Source: JAJFIE01 sp964344255 (GTDB lineage: Bacteria > Pseudomonadota > Alphaproteobacteria > Rhodospirillales > Casp-alpha2). From it: a stretch of 64,000 bases of DNA. Below, piece by piece: positions 7,916 to 16,815 of the stretch. Position 1 is the first letter of the stretch; each line of letters starts with the position of its first letter. The translations under genes were made by a program, and so were the position numbers. The notes under the pieces were generated by a model. It saw only the letters and a list, made by a program, of their open reading frames with translations. It ran no database searches and had not been told where the DNA came from. Where the stretch lies: positions 62,001 through 126,000 of the forward strand of contig CAYFMQ010000009.1 in assembly GCA_964344255.1 (NCBI GenBank). Reading direction: 5' to 3'.

Positions 7916-8809
7916 TCAGGCTCTTTTAAAGACGCAATCAAGCACGCCCATGATGCCGCACTGGAGATATTTCAACCTGCCAAGGGTAACGCGAGCCTGC
8001 AGCGGATCGTTGGTGCGTAACTTGCGGCAAAGCTGCTCCGCAATGCGCTGGATAAAAGCCGCTTCCATGGACAGCCTGCTGCTTCTCAATTGAAGCGGCA
8101 GCGCTCGCGAGTCATCCAGTAGCCGCTCCGTTGCTCCCAGCATCCTGTCGAGAACCCGCCTGAGCTCGCTTGAGGTGCTCCGCGCCGCCAGCATGGCTGC
8201 GCCGGCGCCCTCCTCCGCCATCCAGTCCTGCGGCAGGTACATCCTGTCCAGGGTACGGAAATCATCGCTGCAGTCCTGCAGGTGGTTGATCACCTGTAGC
8301 GCGCAGCACAGGGCATCGGCGGCTTTGTAGCCATTGTCCGGGGCGTTCCTGAAACCCCCATGCAGATCGATGAGATACCGCCCGACCGGCGCCGCCGAGA
8401 GCAGGCAATAGGCCATCAGGTCCTCCCAGGTTGCATAACGGTTCTTGGTGGCGTCCTGGCGAAAGGCCGCGATCAGATCCAGGCAATGGCGTTTCGTCAC
8501 GCCGGTCCTGGAAAGGCTGTCAGCCATGCCCACGGCTTTTCCGTAGCCATCAGCGGCTGCGCCCTTTTCAAGGGCGTCCGCAAAGCCGTCCAGCCGTTTC
8601 AGTTTCTCCTCAGGGGAAAGCGAGGGCGAATCCGCAATATCATCGATAGCACGGGCATAGCGGTAGAAGGTCATGATGTGGGGGCGAAGGTTTTTCGGCA
8701 GAAGCCAGGAACCGACAGGGAAATTTTCGTATCCGGCATACTTGCCGGAAGGCGTTTCAATTGCCTGCAGCTTATCAGGCCCCGGAGGCGGCGGTTTGGA
8801 CACGTTCAC
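7916..8809 (-). CDS. hpnC: Hydroxysqualene synthase HpnC
   Basis: HpnC converts presqualene diphosphate to hydroxysqualene. It has the same fold as HpnD, with the first acidic motif RYARAIDDIADSP (about 50) and a second, more divergent motif NHLQDCSDDFRTLDRMYLP (about 175), as usual in HpnC. The start is GTG at 8809, inside the 3' end of mlaC (35-base overlap on the same strand), so translational coupling to mlaC is likely. Length 297 aa is normal. No squalene-hopene cyclase is in the window, so the final hopanoid steps are encoded elsewhere. Confidence 0.93.
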   Translation of the reverse strand: MNVSKPPPPGPDKLQAIETPSGKYAGYENFPVGSWLLPKNLRPHIMTFYRYARAIDDIADSPSLSPEEKLKRLDGFADALEKGAAADGYGKAVGMADSLSRTGVTKRHCLDLIAAFRQDATKNRYATWEDLMAYCLLSAAPVGRYLIDLHGGFRNAPDNGYKAADALCCALQVINHLQDCSDDFRTLDRMYLPQDWMAEEGAGAAMLAARSTSSELRRVLDRMLGATERLLDDSRALPLQLRSSRLSMEAAFIQRIAEQLCRKLRTNDPLQARVTLGRLKYLQCGIMGVLDCVFKRA

Positions 8810-9440
8810 GCAATTCGGTCAGGAACTTGGCGATATCCCCGCCATTGTTCTTGATGGAAGAGGCAAATTCCGAACGCTGCGTTTGTCCCATACTGACGCC
8901 TTCGACCATGATATCGATGATCTTGAACGCCGTTCCGTTGGAGCGGACCCGCCAATCGATCTGAATGGCGTCCGCGGTCTCGGGTCTGTTCAGCGTCGAA
9001 GAGACGATGACGTCTTTCTTGTTGCGAACATCCGTCTTGATGATGTTCAGGGTTTCGCCGTTATAGGTGGCGAATCTGTCGACATAGGATTCAATCATCA
9101 ACGCCTCAAACAGGGAAACGTATTCGTCACGCTCCTCTTTTGAGGCCTGGCGCCAGAACCGGCCCAATACCCATTGGGCGATACCGGGGACAAAAAAGTA
9201 CTCGTTCATCATTTCGCGCAGACGGACTTTCCTCTCGTCGCGGGAAATCTCCTGTTCCGTCAGCTTGATGATAGCCGTTTCAGCCATACTACGGATAAAG
9301 GATTCGGCATTATCCGCCAGTTCATCAGAAGAAGCAGGCCGGTTGACAGTAAGCCCCGACAGCAGAACAGCTGCTGCGATGGCTATAAGAAAATGCCTTC
9401 TGGCAAATGATAAGGTCGCGTTTCTGGTCATGTTTCTCAC
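8775..9440 (-). CDS. mlaC: MlaC/HpnM-family periplasmic phospholipid-binding protein
   Basis: MlaC shuttles phospholipids across the periplasm between MlaA and the MlaFEDB complex; the hopanoid-linked form is called HpnM. The 221 aa protein has a basic N-region and hydrophobic signal segment (about 15-38). The Ttg2/MlaC domain follows, with VPGIAQWVLGRFWRQAS, FEALMIESYVDRF and IDWRVRSNGTAFKIIDIMVEGVSM. It is first in an mlaC-hpnC-hpnD-hpnE operon and overlaps hpnC. The partner mlaA is just across ispH, so lipid transport and hopanoid supply are physically linked. Confidence 0.9.
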   Translation of the reverse strand: MRNMTRNATLSFARRHFLIAIAAAVLLSGLTVNRPASSDELADNAESFIRSMAETAIIKLTEQEISRDERKVRLREMMNEYFFVPGIAQWVLGRFWRQASKEERDEYVSLFEALMIESYVDRFATYNGETLNIIKTDVRNKKDVIVSSTLNRPETADAIQIDWRVRSNGTAFKIIDIMVEGVSMGQTQRSEFASSIKNNGGDIAKFLTELRERVQTAASGA

Positions 9441-9567
9441 GATGGCGGAGCCCGACTCCGTATAATTTATGTGCCTATCGGATGAAAATACAGGCTGTTT
9501 TTGGTTTTTCTTTCGTCACATCGCGTAACATATAGATAAATATGCATACATTCGTCAACGCAGAGGA

Positions 9568-10623
9568 TCAATTCCCGACCCTTTTGGCCGCCTCGCCCAG
9601 ATTGCACAGTTTCTTAAATGCCAGATCCCGCCCCAGCAAACCCAACCCGCAATCCGGCGCGGCCATCAGACGATCGGCATCGATATGCTGCAAGGCCTGA
9701 GCCAGGCGTTCTTCAATGGCCTCCACTGTTTCAATGCTGCTTTTGGCAATGGCGATAACGCCGAATATGACTTTCGTGTTCTGGAACATTTCCAGTAGCG
9801 ACAGGTCATTGGGACGATGGGCATCTTCAATGGAAACAGCCTGGATACAGGAACGGTCGATAGCCTCCGCCAACTTGAAATAACAATCCTGCGGCGCCTT
9901 GATGTAATCGGGGTTATCCAGCCTGTCCGGATAGCCGCAGCACATATGTACGGTTCTTTCAACGTGGTCCGGGCAATTGTGGAAACAGGCTTCGAGATTA
10001 TCGAAACCGTAATCCAGGGCATCATCCACACGCCGGGCGAACAAAGGCTCATCGATCTGAATATACCGGCAGCCGGCTTCGGCCAGGGCCAGTATTTCGG
10101 CATTCAATACGGCCGCCAGCTCTGCGCCGCGTTTGACAGGATCGTTATAATAATCATCAGCCACAGTGTCCCCGATGGTCATCGGGCCCGGCAGGGTGCA
10201 TTTGACGGGAATATCCGTCTGCGCCTGGGCGGCCTGCCAGTCATGCGGCAGGAATGGTCCCCGTCTTTTCACCGGGCCGGTAATCGTCGGGAGTTTCGTT
10301 GTGTAGACACCCCGAACGAGCTTTTCCGTCAACTTATCAAAGCTGATGCCGTCAAGATGGCGGCAGTGATAATGGATATAGTTTTCCCGGCGCACTTCAC
10401 CGTCCGTGACGATATCGACCCCTGCCCTGACCTGGTCATCAATGACAGAACCCGCAGCGCGAACGAACAGTTCTTCCGCCTCATCTCCCATACTGGCGAT
10501 GTCCTGTTCGTATTGCAGAGTGGGTTTCAGCGATTCCGTTCCGTCGTCGGCTTTAAACCAGTCAAGTACCGGTAAAAAATCCGGTTTCGGGTATGCTCCG
10601 ACGACTGTCGTTTTGATCGACAT
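9568..10623 (-). CDS. MetE C-terminal-like methionine synthase family protein
   Basis: The protein matches the catalytic C-terminal domain of cobalamin-independent methionine synthase. It has the barrel motif YIQIDEPLFARR and putative zinc ligands in VHMCCGY (His-x-Cys) and APDCGLG (Cys). The start at 10623 follows AGGGGAGAAGA; the longer reading frame lacks this. At 351 aa it lacks the N-terminal folate-binding domain of full MetE (about 750 aa). The methyl donor may therefore be a corrinoid protein or another thiol methyl compound. Relatives include core-MetE and coenzyme M-type transferases. The gene stands alone. Confidence 0.85.
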   Translation of the reverse strand: MSIKTTVVGAYPKPDFLPVLDWFKADDGTESLKPTLQYEQDIASMGDEAEELFVRAAGSVIDDQVRAGVDIVTDGEVRRENYIHYHCRHLDGISFDKLTEKLVRGVYTTKLPTITGPVKRRGPFLPHDWQAAQAQTDIPVKCTLPGPMTIGDTVADDYYNDPVKRGAELAAVLNAEILALAEAGCRYIQIDEPLFARRVDDALDYGFDNLEACFHNCPDHVERTVHMCCGYPDRLDNPDYIKAPQDCYFKLAEAIDRSCIQAVSIEDAHRPNDLSLLEMFQNTKVIFGVIAIAKSSIETVEAIEERLAQALQHIDADRLMAAPDCGLGLLGRDLAFKKLCNLGEAAKRVGN

Positions 10624-10827
10624 TTCTTCTCCCCTGTTTTTGAGTTTCCCCGTGAACCTAGCCACTGTCAGCATGCATTCTGGGGAAAAAACGTTGAGAT
10701 TGCAAATCGTTAGATCGAATTAGCCCCTATACCGACCACTCACACGCACTTGTGATGCCCAAGATTCATACCCGGTAATGTATGTTGGCCGGAATCGGCA
10801 TCTATGACCTGAAGGAAGTCCGAATTC

Positions 10828-11745
10828 ATGCAAGTTTCCTCCTTATCCGCCAAACGGTCCAAGCGTCCGTTTCTGTTTTTTTTCCTGTCATTCTTCCTTG
10901 TGTGCGGGATTGCCGGGTTCCCTGTACCGGGCCAGGCGGCGCCATCGTCGGAATTATGGGATTACTGGTCATCCCATGATCCGGACTCCACTCTGTCCAT
11001 CGATCATTCCGATTGGGATGCATTCCAGAAGAAATACACACACCTTGGTGAAGAGGGGATACGCCTTGTCGATTATGGCAAGGTTACTGAAGCCGATAAG
11101 GTTAACCTCGGCCGTTACATCGAAAATCTCGCCGGGATGACTGTTACCGGCTTGAACCGGCCGGAACAGATGGCCTATTGGATCAATCTTTACAACGCCC
11201 TGACCGTCAACGTCATTCTTGATCATTATCCCGTCAAATCCATTCGGGATATCGATATCTCACCCGGTTTGTTTTCCGATGGTCCCTGGGAAAAGCCATT
11301 GGTTGCCATTGAAGGCCACGATGTCTCCCTGGATGATATCGAGCACCGCATCCTGCGCCCGATCTGGAAGGACCCAAGGATTCATTACGCCGTCAATTGC
11401 GCCGCCCTGGGTTGCCCGAACCTGATCGGTCAAGCCTTTATGCCGGACAAGGCCGAGCAAATCCTGGAAACCGCCGCACGTGAATTCGTCAACCACCCCC
11501 GGGGCGTCAACGTCAGTTACGGAAACATCGACGCTTCATCGATCTACAAGTGGTTTCAGGAAGATTTCGGCGATTCCGAACAGGGCGTTCTGCAGCATCT
11601 GTCCCGATATGCCGAAGACCCCCTTCTGGACGCCGTCACAAAGGCCTCTTCCATCAAGACCTATAATTATGACTGGGCATTGAACGACAGCGATCCCAAA
11701 AAACCGAAAAACAAAGAGAAGAAAGACGGGCGGGGCGGCAGCTAG
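10828..11745 (+). CDS. DUF547 family exported protein
   Basis: The N-terminus has a basic stretch, a hydrophobic core (about 14-32) and a likely cleavage site before APSSELWD, so it is exported. Diagnostic DUF547 motifs follow: AYWINLYNALTVNVI (about 110), VNCAALGCPNL (about 190) and SSIYKWFQEDF (about 235). The family has an unproven enzymatic function, with a papain-like fold suggested. The tail (about 285-305) is a lysine-rich low-complexity segment. The stop overlaps the GTG of the next gene (TAGTG), so the protein probably belongs with the two glycosyltransferases downstream in an envelope-glycan pathway. Confidence 0.87.
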   Translation: MQVSSLSAKRSKRPFLFFFLSFFLVCGIAGFPVPGQAAPSSELWDYWSSHDPDSTLSIDHSDWDAFQKKYTHLGEEGIRLVDYGKVTEADKVNLGRYIENLAGMTVTGLNRPEQMAYWINLYNALTVNVILDHYPVKSIRDIDISPGLFSDGPWEKPLVAIEGHDVSLDDIEHRILRPIWKDPRIHYAVNCAALGCPNLIGQAFMPDKAEQILETAAREFVNHPRGVNVSYGNIDASSIYKWFQEDFGDSEQGVLQHLSRYAEDPLLDAVTKASSIKTYNYDWALNDSDPKKPKNKEKKDGRGGS

Positions 11746-13055
11746 TGCTTATCGGAATCATCATCGCCGGCATGGTTGCGGGGATGATTTATGTGCGCCT
11801 GCCTGGAATGATTCCCTACCTGGAGAAAAGACAGACATCGTTAGTCTGGGTGTTGGCGGCAGGCCTGGCTGTTCGTTTGCTTATGATGGCGCCGGAGCCT
11901 TATTATGAAATCGACTATTTCCGTTACCTGTGGGACGGAAGCGTCATCCTGAGCGGCCATTCACCCTATCAATGGTCGCCCAAGCAGGTCATGGGCGGTG
12001 AAGCGGCCAGCGAACTGGTGCAACTGGCCCAAAGCGCCGAAAGCGTCATCGGGCAGATCAATTATCCTCATCTGACGACCATATATCCACCGGTTGCGGA
12101 GGCAGCCTTCGCCCTGGCGGGAGCAATCGATACGTGGAGCCTGGCGGCCTGGCGGGCGGTCATCCTTGTTTGCGAAGGCATCACCGTTTTTCTTCTTTTC
12201 GCCCTTCTACGTCACTTCAGCCGTTCATCGTTATGGGTCATCGTTTATTGGTGGAACCCGATTGTCATTGTCGAATTCAGCAACGCCGCCCATATGGACG
12301 CAATCCTGCTGCCGTTTCTGGTAGGCGCCGTACTTCTGGTATTAAAACAGCCTTCATCCTACGCCGGTTACGTCTGTTTGGCGTTCGCTTCCGCCGTTAA
12401 GCTATGGCCTGCTTTACTGTTCCCAACACTTATCCGGCCCCGGTTACGGGATCATCGTTTCGTCCTATCAGCCTTGTTGATTTTCACAACTATTACCGGT
12501 TTTCTTCTATGGCCTCTCTTCAGCAGCGCCATGAGTGTGGATTCCGGCCTCAGGAACTACTCTCTCTTATGGGAACGAAACGCCGCCATTTTTCACGGGT
12601 TGCTGACCGTTACTCAGTCGGTTCTGGATTCTTTAAGCCTGTATACGGTGGATGCCGGGCGGTTGGTCAGAACCGTCACCGGGCTGGCTATCGTCATCCT
12701 AGCCCTGACCCTCAATTTTCGCGCGCCCGGCGATCAGGAAACCCTGATACGCCGTCTGCTGATCGTTGTAACCGCCATGCTGATGCTGGGGCCGACTCTG
12801 TATCCCTGGTACTATGCCTGGCTGGTTCCATTCCTCGTCATCATCCCATCGCGGGCCCTGATGGCCTTCAGCATCGTTCTTCCGCTCTACAGGTTGCAGT
12901 TCCATCCCTGGTTTCTTGAACACCCGTGGATATTCGACAATACCGTCGTCTGGCTTGAACAGGGCCCCATCCTCATCCTGCTTTTGGCGGAGTGGTTAAA
13001 GTTTCGGCGAAAGGAGCGGCCCCCTCTTCCCTCTATGGCCGTGAGATCGCCATGA
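11745..13055 (+). CDS. GT-C fold polytopic glycosyltransferase (GT87/DUF2029-like)
   Basis: A 436 aa membrane protein with about ten hydrophobic segments. The first extracytoplasmic loop carries EIDYFRYLWDG, the acidic motif of lipid-phosphate-sugar dependent GT-C enzymes. NAAHMDAILLPFL and LYPWYYAWLVPF are further family-like segments. It starts with GTG overlapping the DUF547 stop and ends with ATGA overlap into the GT2 gene. This three-gene unit suggests the GT2 enzyme makes a polyprenyl-phosphate sugar that this enzyme transfers outside the inner membrane. The sugar and acceptor are unknown. Confidence 0.8.
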   Translation: MLIGIIIAGMVAGMIYVRLPGMIPYLEKRQTSLVWVLAAGLAVRLLMMAPEPYYEIDYFRYLWDGSVILSGHSPYQWSPKQVMGGEAASELVQLAQSAESVIGQINYPHLTTIYPPVAEAAFALAGAIDTWSLAAWRAVILVCEGITVFLLFALLRHFSRSSLWVIVYWWNPIVIVEFSNAAHMDAILLPFLVGAVLLVLKQPSSYAGYVCLAFASAVKLWPALLFPTLIRPRLRDHRFVLSALLIFTTITGFLLWPLFSSAMSVDSGLRNYSLLWERNAAIFHGLLTVTQSVLDSLSLYTVDAGRLVRTVTGLAIVILALTLNFRAPGDQETLIRRLLIVVTAMLMLGPTLYPWYYAWLVPFLVIIPSRALMAFSIVLPLYRLQFHPWFLEHPWIFDNTVVWLEQGPILILLLAEWLKFRRKERPPLPSMAVRSP

Positions 13056-13795
13056 GAGGCGGACACCATATCAGCGTCATCATACCGGCGCTCAACGAAG
13101 CCAAATCCGTTGGCGCCGTCCTGGACGCCATTCCGGACTGGGTGGATGCACGAATCGTGGTCGATAACGGCTCAACCGATGAAACAGGGGCCATAGCTCG
13201 TCAGTACGGCGCACGCGTGATTGACGAGCCCGAACCAGGATACGGCGCAGCCTGCCTTGCCGGCATCAGAGCCGTCGAACGCACCGATATCCTTGTTTTC
13301 CTGGATGCCGATTTCAGCGACGACCCTGCTGCAATGGGTTTACTGGTCGACCCCCTGATCGACGGGGACGCCGATTTTTCCATCAGTGACAGGACGGCCT
13401 CGCCGGAAGGCCGCAAGGCCATGACGGCTGCCCAGATATACGGTAACCGGCTGGCGTGCCTGCTAATGCGGCTGATGTGGGGCCACGTCTATCATGACCT
13501 TGGCCCCTTCCGGGCAATCCGCATGCGTTCTTTTCAACAGCTTGCGATGACGGACAGGAATTTCGGCTGGACCATTGAAATGCAGATCAGGGCCGTTATT
13601 CACGGATTGCGTATCCGGGAAGTTCCGGTTGTTTACCGTCCTCGTTTGGCCGGGAAGTCAAAGATTTCCGGCACTTTCTCTGGCGTCATTCGGGCCGGCA
13701 GCAAGATTCTTTATGTGGTGTTTCGTGAGGCCCTGCGGCAGATGGGCGGCTATCGGAAGCACGGCACGATCAATACCGCCAACTTGGACCGATAG
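13052..13795 (+). CDS. GT2 family glycosyltransferase (DPM1/polyprenyl-phosphate type)
   Basis: The GT-A fold is evident: SVIIPALNEAKSVGAVLD (nucleotide-binding start), VVDNGSTDETG, and the metal-binding VFLDADFSDDP (DxD, about residue 83). PVVYRPRLAGKSKISGTF is typical of DPM1-like enzymes. The ATG at 13052 overlaps the upstream stop, so it is preferred over the longer frame. The C-terminus is short and I see no strong membrane helices. It probably charges polyprenyl phosphate with a sugar for the adjacent GT-C transferase. Confidence 0.85.
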   Translation: MRGGHHISVIIPALNEAKSVGAVLDAIPDWVDARIVVDNGSTDETGAIARQYGARVIDEPEPGYGAACLAGIRAVERTDILVFLDADFSDDPAAMGLLVDPLIDGDADFSISDRTASPEGRKAMTAAQIYGNRLACLLMRLMWGHVYHDLGPFRAIRMRSFQQLAMTDRNFGWTIEMQIRAVIHGLRIREVPVVYRPRLAGKSKISGTFSGVIRAGSKILYVVFREALRQMGGYRKHGTINTANLDR

Positions 13796-13815
13796 AATCT
13801 GCCTATAGCAGTGAT

Positions 13816-14154
13816 TTAATGATCGGAGGGATTGCGGAAATGATGCCCAAGTCCCGTATCGTAATCCAGTCCCTCGGAAGTCAGTGTCACCGTCATGCCG
13901 TTTGCGTTGCGGGCAAGCCCCTTGCGCTCCAGCGCCGCCCAGACCGCCGGGTTTGAAAACCCGCTGATATCGCGGACACTGACCGTAAAAGCCCCGATAT
14001 GCACGTGGTCGCCGTGGGGGTGGGGCAGGCTGAGAAGAGTCGTGTCGCCTGTCGTTTCATCCCGTTGCACCAGGGACGGATCCTCCGCCATGACCTGCGC
14101 CAGCGCCAGCGTGCGCAGTTGTAACTTGTTCAGCTTAAGGGGGTTCTTTTTCAT
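13816..14154 (-). CDS. Conserved-looking 112-aa protein of unknown function
   Basis: A small protein with a basic start (MKKNPLKLNKLQLRTLALAQ) and a histidine-rich HPHGDHVHIG motif (about 46-55). The second half, SGFSNPAVWAALERKGLARN...VTLTSEGLDY, reads like a winged-helix segment. No signal peptide or membrane segment. It is convergent with the GT2 gene and not clearly in an operon. The histidine cluster could bind metal. I do not recognise the family with confidence. Confidence 0.7.
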   Translation of the reverse strand: MKKNPLKLNKLQLRTLALAQVMAEDPSLVQRDETTGDTTLLSLPHPHGDHVHIGAFTVSVRDISGFSNPAVWAALERKGLARNANGMTVTLTSEGLDYDTGLGHHFRNPSDH

Positions 14155-14217
14155 CGATTTCCCGGTAATCTGTTACCGTAAATTGAAAAACTTAACTATT
14201 TTCAAGTTAATTTTTAA

Positions 14218-15390
14218 TCAAGCCGCCAAGTAAGCGTCCCTGTATTCATCCCGGATATCCGCATACCATTGCGGTTCGGCCGGCCACCACCACAGCTTTT
14301 CAAGCGCATCTTCCGGATAGGCCTCGCTAAAGGCCTTCTTGGATTCCTCGGATAGATAGGCGTCCGCCCCTTTCACCGTGGAATTGTATCCGCTCAACGA
14401 TGCCTGCAGGCCTGCGTTCTGGGCGTCATAACAGGCAGCGACCAGTTCATAGGCCTGCGCCAGGTTGGTCGCGCCAATGGGCATGGAAAAGCCGTCCATC
14501 CAGGCGAATGCGCCTTCCCGTGGCGCCATGTAGTTAACCGGCTCGCCCGCGTTTTTCATCTCGATGATGGGGCCGTCCCAGGTTTGGGCGAGAACGATGC
14601 CGTTGCGCCGGAACCCGGCCTGTTGGGTGTTTGCGTCGTTCCAGAGAAGACGCACCCAGTCCTTCTTATCGATTGCATAGGAGGCAACCTCGGACCAGAT
14701 GGAGCGGGCCGTCTCCTCATCCTTATAAGCGTCTTCAAAAGGTGGTAATTCGCCCTTTTCGGCAAGATGCCGGCCAATGCCCGCCATCAGGGAGTGGGGG
14801 CGGCCCATGATCTTGTCCTTCACCTCATCCGCCCACAGATCGCCAAGGCTGAGTTGTCCGTAGGACGCCTGGTAGAGCTCCGTATTGTAGGCCATCGCCT
14901 CGGTACCCCACAGGTGCGGCAGGTGGAACAGGCCGTAATCCCAGGTCCAGTCCCGCTCCGACGCCTTGAGGAACCGTGGCTCGATATTGTCGATCGGCAA
15001 TTTTTCCGGTTCCCAGGCCTGCAGCAGGTTCAGGTGCCGCCACTGGTCGGCCCGCATCATGGTCGGCGCGATGATGTCGAATCCCCTGCCCTGGGTGGCA
15101 TGCAGCTTGTTGAGCATCTGTTCGTTGGAGCCGGCTTCGGTAATCTTGAGCTTGATCCCCGTCGATCCTTCAAACTTGTCGATGAATTCCTGGGGAAAAT
15201 ATCCCGTCCAGATAAAGACCCGGCATTCCCCCGACGAAGACAGCGCGTCCTTCACGTACCAGGGACCGATGGATGCGGCGCTGGCAACGGCAGCGCCAAG
15301 ACCCGCCCTTATCGCCCCGCGGCGCGTGAAGCGGCGGGCTGCGCGTGCCGTCTCGGCTGCCGAACGGGAGGCTTTCGAGCGATACGTCAT
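14218..15390 (-). CDS. Tat-exported ABC solute-binding protein, polyamine (PotD) type
   Basis: A periplasmic binding protein of the spermidine/putrescine class. The N-terminus contains a twin-arginine signal (RRFTRRGAIRAGLGAA, about 20-36), so it should be exported folded. The mature part begins CRVFIWTGYFPQEFIDKFEGSTG and includes GFDIIAPTMMRADQW and NAGEPVNYMAPREGAFAWMDG, as in PotD/PotF proteins. No ABC permease or ATPase genes are nearby; the next genes are a DadA-like dehydrogenase and an AllA-like cupin. The ligand is probably a polyamine or amino-acid derivative; the ABC partner must lie elsewhere. Confidence 0.85.
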   Translation of the reverse strand: MTYRSKASRSAAETARAARRFTRRGAIRAGLGAAVASAASIGPWYVKDALSSSGECRVFIWTGYFPQEFIDKFEGSTGIKLKITEAGSNEQMLNKLHATQGRGFDIIAPTMMRADQWRHLNLLQAWEPEKLPIDNIEPRFLKASERDWTWDYGLFHLPHLWGTEAMAYNTELYQASYGQLSLGDLWADEVKDKIMGRPHSLMAGIGRHLAEKGELPPFEDAYKDEETARSIWSEVASYAIDKKDWVRLLWNDANTQQAGFRRNGIVLAQTWDGPIIEMKNAGEPVNYMAPREGAFAWMDGFSMPIGATNLAQAYELVAACYDAQNAGLQASLSGYNSTVKGADAYLSEESKKAFSEAYPEDALEKLWWWPAEPQWYADIRDEYRDAYLAA

Positions 15391-15554
15391 CGTTTCAGGG
15401 CGTCTTCGTCATGGACTAGTGATCTTCGGAAAAGAAAAAGGCAGAGCCTTAAAATCACGAAATATTACAAAAAGATTGTGGAAAATTTATGAAGGCTATT
15501 CAAGGCAAAAACCTCGAAAATTGCCGACAAAATAAGGATTTAGGACGATTTTTT

Positions 15555-16793
15555 TCAGAATCTGTCCACTTTATAGGCGGAAATGTCCCAATTCGGCGTT
15601 CTGCCGGAAACGATCTCGGCGACAAGGCGCGCCGTCGCCGGGGCACCGCTCAGGCCAACATGCTGGTGTCCGAAAGCATAAAAGACATTGGCGAATGACG
15701 TCCCCCTGTCGATCACCGGCAGGCTGTCGGGAAGCGTCGGACGCCGGCCCATCCACGTTGTGTAACGGGATGTGTCCAACGCCGGCATCATCCGTTTCGC
15801 CAGCTTCAGCAGGTTCATGGCGCGGCGTTCGTTAACCGGTGCGTCAAGGGAAGCCAGCTCCACTGTGCCCGCACACCGGAGCCCCATTTCCATGGGCGAG
15901 ATCCAGGCCTTCATCTCGTCATCCATGATAGGCATGGACGGCATGACGCCGGGGTTTTCGATGGTGACATGGTAACCGCGCTCGGTCTCTAACGGCACCT
16001 TGTCGCCCAGACGCGCACTGAGGTAGTGGGAATAAGCGCCGGCGGCAACCAGCAGCTTGTCGAGAGAACGGACGCCCTTGTCGGTTATCAGGGCGCTGGG
16101 CCCTTCCGGGCCGATCTCCATATCCAGCACCTCGGCCCGCTCGAAACCGACGCCGAGATTTTCCGCATAGGCCGCCAGAACCTTCACGAGCCTGCCCGGG
16201 TTGGTAACCCAACCGTAATCGTCCACCCGGTAGGCCCACTTGTAGCGATCAGCGAGGTGCGGCTCCTGCTCGGCGATCTCGTCACGCCCCAATTTGGAAA
16301 AGCTGTAGCCGCGCTCGCGCCTGGCCTCAAACCCGGGCCTGTCCTTGTTGAATTTCCTGAAGCTTGAATAAGCGTAAAGCCCGCCGGACTGACGCACCAG
16401 CTCCGGTGCGCCTGCTTCCCGGACAAGCTGGCTGTACATCTCCACCGTCGGCGACAGCATGGCATCCAGGGCTTCGTGCTGTACCTTGCGATTTCCGAAA
16501 GCCCCGTCCTTTGCATAACGGATCAGCCACGGCAGCAGCCGTGGAAAATGCCGCCACTGGATAAACAGCGGTCCTTCGGGATCAAGAAGCCAGCCGGGCA
16601 CTTTCAGCATGGTCTCAGGCGACGCCAGCGGCTCAAAGGCCGAGGCGCAAAGGATACCTGCATTGCCGAAGGAACAACCCTCACCGGGTTCCTCGCGGTC
16701 GATGATCGACACCTCGAAGCCGGATTTGACCAGGGCAATGGCGCAGTTTACGCCGACAATTCCCGCACCGATGACCGTGACATGTGACGCCAT
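15555..16793 (-). CDS. FAD-dependent D-amino acid dehydrogenase-like (DadA family)
   Basis: A 412 aa flavoprotein of the DAO superfamily. It starts VTVIGAGIVGVNCAIALVKSGFEVSIID, the FAD-binding Rossmann motif, and contains GCSFGNAGILC, typical of DadA. The C-terminus has TTWMGRRPTLPDSLPVIDRG and FGHQHVGLSGAPATARLVAEI, also typical. It probably oxidises a D-amino acid or similar secondary amine, passing electrons to the respiratory chain. The AllA-like gene upstream is transcribed in the same direction with a 22-base gap. The substrate cannot be read from sequence. Confidence 0.85.
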   Translation of the reverse strand: MASHVTVIGAGIVGVNCAIALVKSGFEVSIIDREEPGEGCSFGNAGILCASAFEPLASPETMLKVPGWLLDPEGPLFIQWRHFPRLLPWLIRYAKDGAFGNRKVQHEALDAMLSPTVEMYSQLVREAGAPELVRQSGGLYAYSSFRKFNKDRPGFEARRERGYSFSKLGRDEIAEQEPHLADRYKWAYRVDDYGWVTNPGRLVKVLAAYAENLGVGFERAEVLDMEIGPEGPSALITDKGVRSLDKLLVAAGAYSHYLSARLGDKVPLETERGYHVTIENPGVMPSMPIMDDEMKAWISPMEMGLRCAGTVELASLDAPVNERRAMNLLKLAKRMMPALDTSRYTTWMGRRPTLPDSLPVIDRGTSFANVFYAFGHQHVGLSGAPATARLVAEIVSGRTPNWDISAYKVDRF

Positions 16794-16815
16794 GAGAAAG
16801 TCCTCAGAGATTTGC

